Positions 63,601 to 64,000 of a DNA stretch of 64,000 bases are shown here, piece after piece (position 1 is the stretch's first letter; each line of letters opens with the position of its first letter). The position numbers and the translations under genes were made by a program. The stretch lies in assembly GCF_022230925.1 (NCBI RefSeq), contig NZ_JAKKFH010000030.1:16762-80761 (forward strand). Direction: 5' to 3'. The notes under the pieces are model-generated. The model did not search any database. It was not told the DNA's origin and was given only the letters and a program-made list of their open reading frames with translations. This stretch comes from Micromonospora alfalfae. Lineage in GTDB: Bacteria; Actinomycetota; Actinomycetes; Mycobacteriales; Micromonosporaceae.

Positions 63601-63754
63601 ATCCGCCTCGGCTGCCGCCGCCGCTGTCGCGGTCTCCCCGGTACGGGGGCCGGCCTTGATCATCGCGGCGTGGGCCGCGGTCGCTTCCGCCCGCGCCGTC
63701 AGTACGGTCTTCGTAACGACGGGGACGGTCTCCGCCCTGCGGTCCTGAACTCAC
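60689..63754 (-). CDS. RGG-repeat, TPR and poly-aspartate protein
   Basis: 1021 residues from GTG 63754 (GGAAGG upstream). Residues about 1-620 are almost wholly tandem units such as EGGFRGGDRDGSRSSAPR or EGGFRGGDRR, net basic, with over 60 RGG-type boxes. Residues about 635-850 are TPR-like helices (VAETVARHLVATGQLIDEDP, EALAHALAARRLASRISAVR, EWQSAIAELRTYHRMSGLQS, RYAYADALLAVGRREEAREW). The last 150 residues are extremely acidic, with RDDDD units and a run of about 23 Asp. Actinobacterial relatives have the TPR part; the repeat block varies. Likely RNA binding and condensate-prone (inference). It lies between a 5S rRNA gene and a phosphatase gene. Confidence 0.85.
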   Translation of the reverse strand: MSSGPQGGDRPRRYEDRTDGAGGSDRGPRRDDQGRPPYRGDRDSGGGSRGGYAGGRDSGSRGGDRDSSRSSAPREGGYRGGDRREGGFRGGDRDGSRSSAPREGGYRGGDRDGSRSGAPREGGFRSGAPREGGFRGGDRDGSRSSAPREGGYRGGDRDGGFRGGDRREGGFRGGDRDGSRSGAPREGGFRGGDRDGSRSSAPREGGFRGGDREGGFRGGDRREGGYQGGDRTRSGPPREGGFRGGDRDGGFRGGDRREGGFRGGDRDGSRSSAPREGGFRGGDRDSSRSSAPREGGFRGGDRDGGFRGGDRREGGFRGGDRDGSRSSAPREGGFRGGDRDGGFRGGDRREGGFRGGDRDGSRSGAPREGGFRGGDREGGFRGGDRREGGYQGGDRTRSGPPREGGFRGGDRDGSRSGAPREGGFRGGDRDGSRSSAPREGGFRGGDRDGSRSSAPREGGFRGGDREGGFRGGDRREGGYQGGDRTRSGPPREGGFRGGDRDGGFRGGDRREGGFRGGDRDSSRSSAPREGGFRGGDRDSSRSSAPREGGFRGGDRDSSRSSAPREGGFRGGDRREGGYRDGSRSGAPREGGFRGGDREGGYRGGERTGGFRSDDRPRREGEFRRDDRAGGSESAEGGRSSAPALPDDIVATDLDKDVRAELLSLNKPVAETVARHLVATGQLIDEDPAEALAHALAARRLASRISAVREAVGLAAYRAGEWQSAIAELRTYHRMSGLQSHLAVLADCERALGRPERAIDLFRGADREKLDQAVAIELLIVAAGARGDLGQKDAAVAMLQVPDLTNEATVPWTARLRYAYADALLAVGRREEAREWFSRAADVDTEGETDAAERLLELDGVLIEGDDEDEAAEEIAAGPGAPGAVPARPDADLAGDDDDRDDDDRDDDDRDDDDRDDDDRDDDDDDDDDDDDDDDDDDDDDDDRDDDEDFDDDEEEDAVGRPADDEGFDDEDEDRHPTESGNAGAATTGGSGVTDGDAASSDAATADETVPARDDESGSTQR
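60904..61078. repeat. GTC-rich trinucleotide/15-bp tandem repeat encoding the poly-Asp tail
   Basis: On the plus strand a nearly pure run of GTC/ATC triplets, becoming about five copies of a 15-base unit (GATCGTCGTCGTCGC) at 61000-61075. It encodes Asp runs and RDDDD repeats on the minus strand. It is prone to length changes, all in multiples of three. Confidence 0.9.
61900..63600. repeat. tandem repeat block encoding RGG units
   Basis: About 1.7 kb of imperfect units based on 54 or 27-30 bases, encoding EGGFRGGDR with interchangeable linkers DGSRSSAPR, DSSRSSAPR, EGGFRGGDRR or TRSGPPR. Long identical stretches recur, so assembly errors and strain variation are likely. Not CRISPR: the units are coding, adjacent and without spacers. 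Confidence 0.9.
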
Positions 63755-63793
63755 AGGTACATCCTTCCTGATTGCGCCACCAATGGCGCTACG

Positions 63794-63831
63794 CAGTCGA
63801 GGGCCGACCCGGATGGGGCGGCCCTCGACTG
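63794..63831 (-). terminator. rRNA operon terminator hairpin
   Basis: CAGTCGAGGGCCG (63794-63806) and its exact complement (63819-63831) enclose 12 bases, ten bases after the 5S 3' end in the direction of transcription. Confidence 0.8.
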
Positions 63832-63840
63832 GAAGATTGT

Positions 63841-63957
63841 CCGGCGGCGTCCTACTCTCCCACACCCTCACGAGTGCAGTACCATCGGCGCTGGAGGGCT
63901 TAGCTTCCGGGTTCGGAATGTAACCGGGCGTTTCCCCTCCGCCATGACCGCCGTAAC
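63841..63957 (-). rRNA. rrf: 5S ribosomal RNA
   Basis: About 117 bases read leftwards, starting GTTACGGCGGTCATGGCGG and ending near GGACGCCGCCGG, so the terminal stem pairs. It contains the conserved loop CCCGGTTACATTCCGAACCC and GGTACTGCACTCGTGAGG. It is the distal gene of an rRNA operon whose 23S gene lies beyond the right edge. The ends are set by stem pairing and could be off by one or two bases. Confidence 0.95.
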
Positions 63958-64000
63958 TCTATGAACATATCAAACAACCCCGGCATCACGACACGGGTGT

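Overview
The window is high-GC actinobacterial chromosome and most resembles Micromonosporaceae (Micromonospora or a relative). The reasons are the gene order tlyA, NAD kinase, recN, steA/steB, murJ, pyrG, nudix, ald, xerD, parA, scpA/scpB, rluB, cmk, der; the many GTG/TTG starts; and a pSAM2-type integrative element in tRNA-Pro. The species is inferred from gene content only.

Left arm (1-11355, accessory). Five minus-strand genes, four of their junctions being stop/start overlaps or a 29-base gap, run from 7092 off the left edge. In transcription order they encode a CCA/poly(A)-polymerase-type nucleotidyltransferase, a 424-residue protein of unknown family, an 1104-residue protein with a Lon-like Ser/Lys peptidase domain joined through one membrane helix to a beta-propeller, a propeller-like lipoprotein, and the start of an S-4TM pore-forming effector. 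This looks like a nucleotide-linked conflict (defence) system in an arrangement I do not recognise, and it is the main candidate for something new. Next comes a decayed stretch: a small membrane-protein gene, a winged-helix gene cut by an IS6-family element whose transposase has an in-frame stop, and metH and SAVED-domain remnants.

Integrated element (11356-29159, about 17.8 kb). A 43-bp perfect direct repeat, the 3' half of tRNA-Pro(GGG), bounds an actinomycete integrative and conjugative element (AICE). Both ends carry paired TGGTCCC motifs that look like integrase arm sites. From left to right it holds: cargo (a PD-(D/E)XK nuclease coupled to a DndB/DGQHR-like protein), a decayed zone and a membrane protein; a HAD phosphatase and GntR regulator with three operator-like repeats; the transfer module (DUF6284, RRQRL zinc protein, an spdB-like gene broken by an amber codon, and an FtsK/TraB-type translocase followed by a large palindrome); the replication module (Prim-Pol, DUF6884, DUF3987 and a symmetric array of GTTGACA iterons); excisionase and integrase; and a membrane-anchored cargo protein.

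Right arm (29160-64000, core chromosome). Nearly all genes are on the minus strand and serve chromosome partition and segregation (parA, scpA, scpB, xerD), GTPase and nucleotide metabolism (der, cmk, pyrG, nudix, NAD kinase), envelope and division (murJ, MraY-like protein, glycosyltransferase, steA, steB), DNA repair (recN), rRNA modification (rluB, tlyA), a large secreted subtilisin and an unusual RGG-repeat/TPR/poly-Asp protein. The window ends in the 5S rRNA of an rRNA operon transcribed leftwards.
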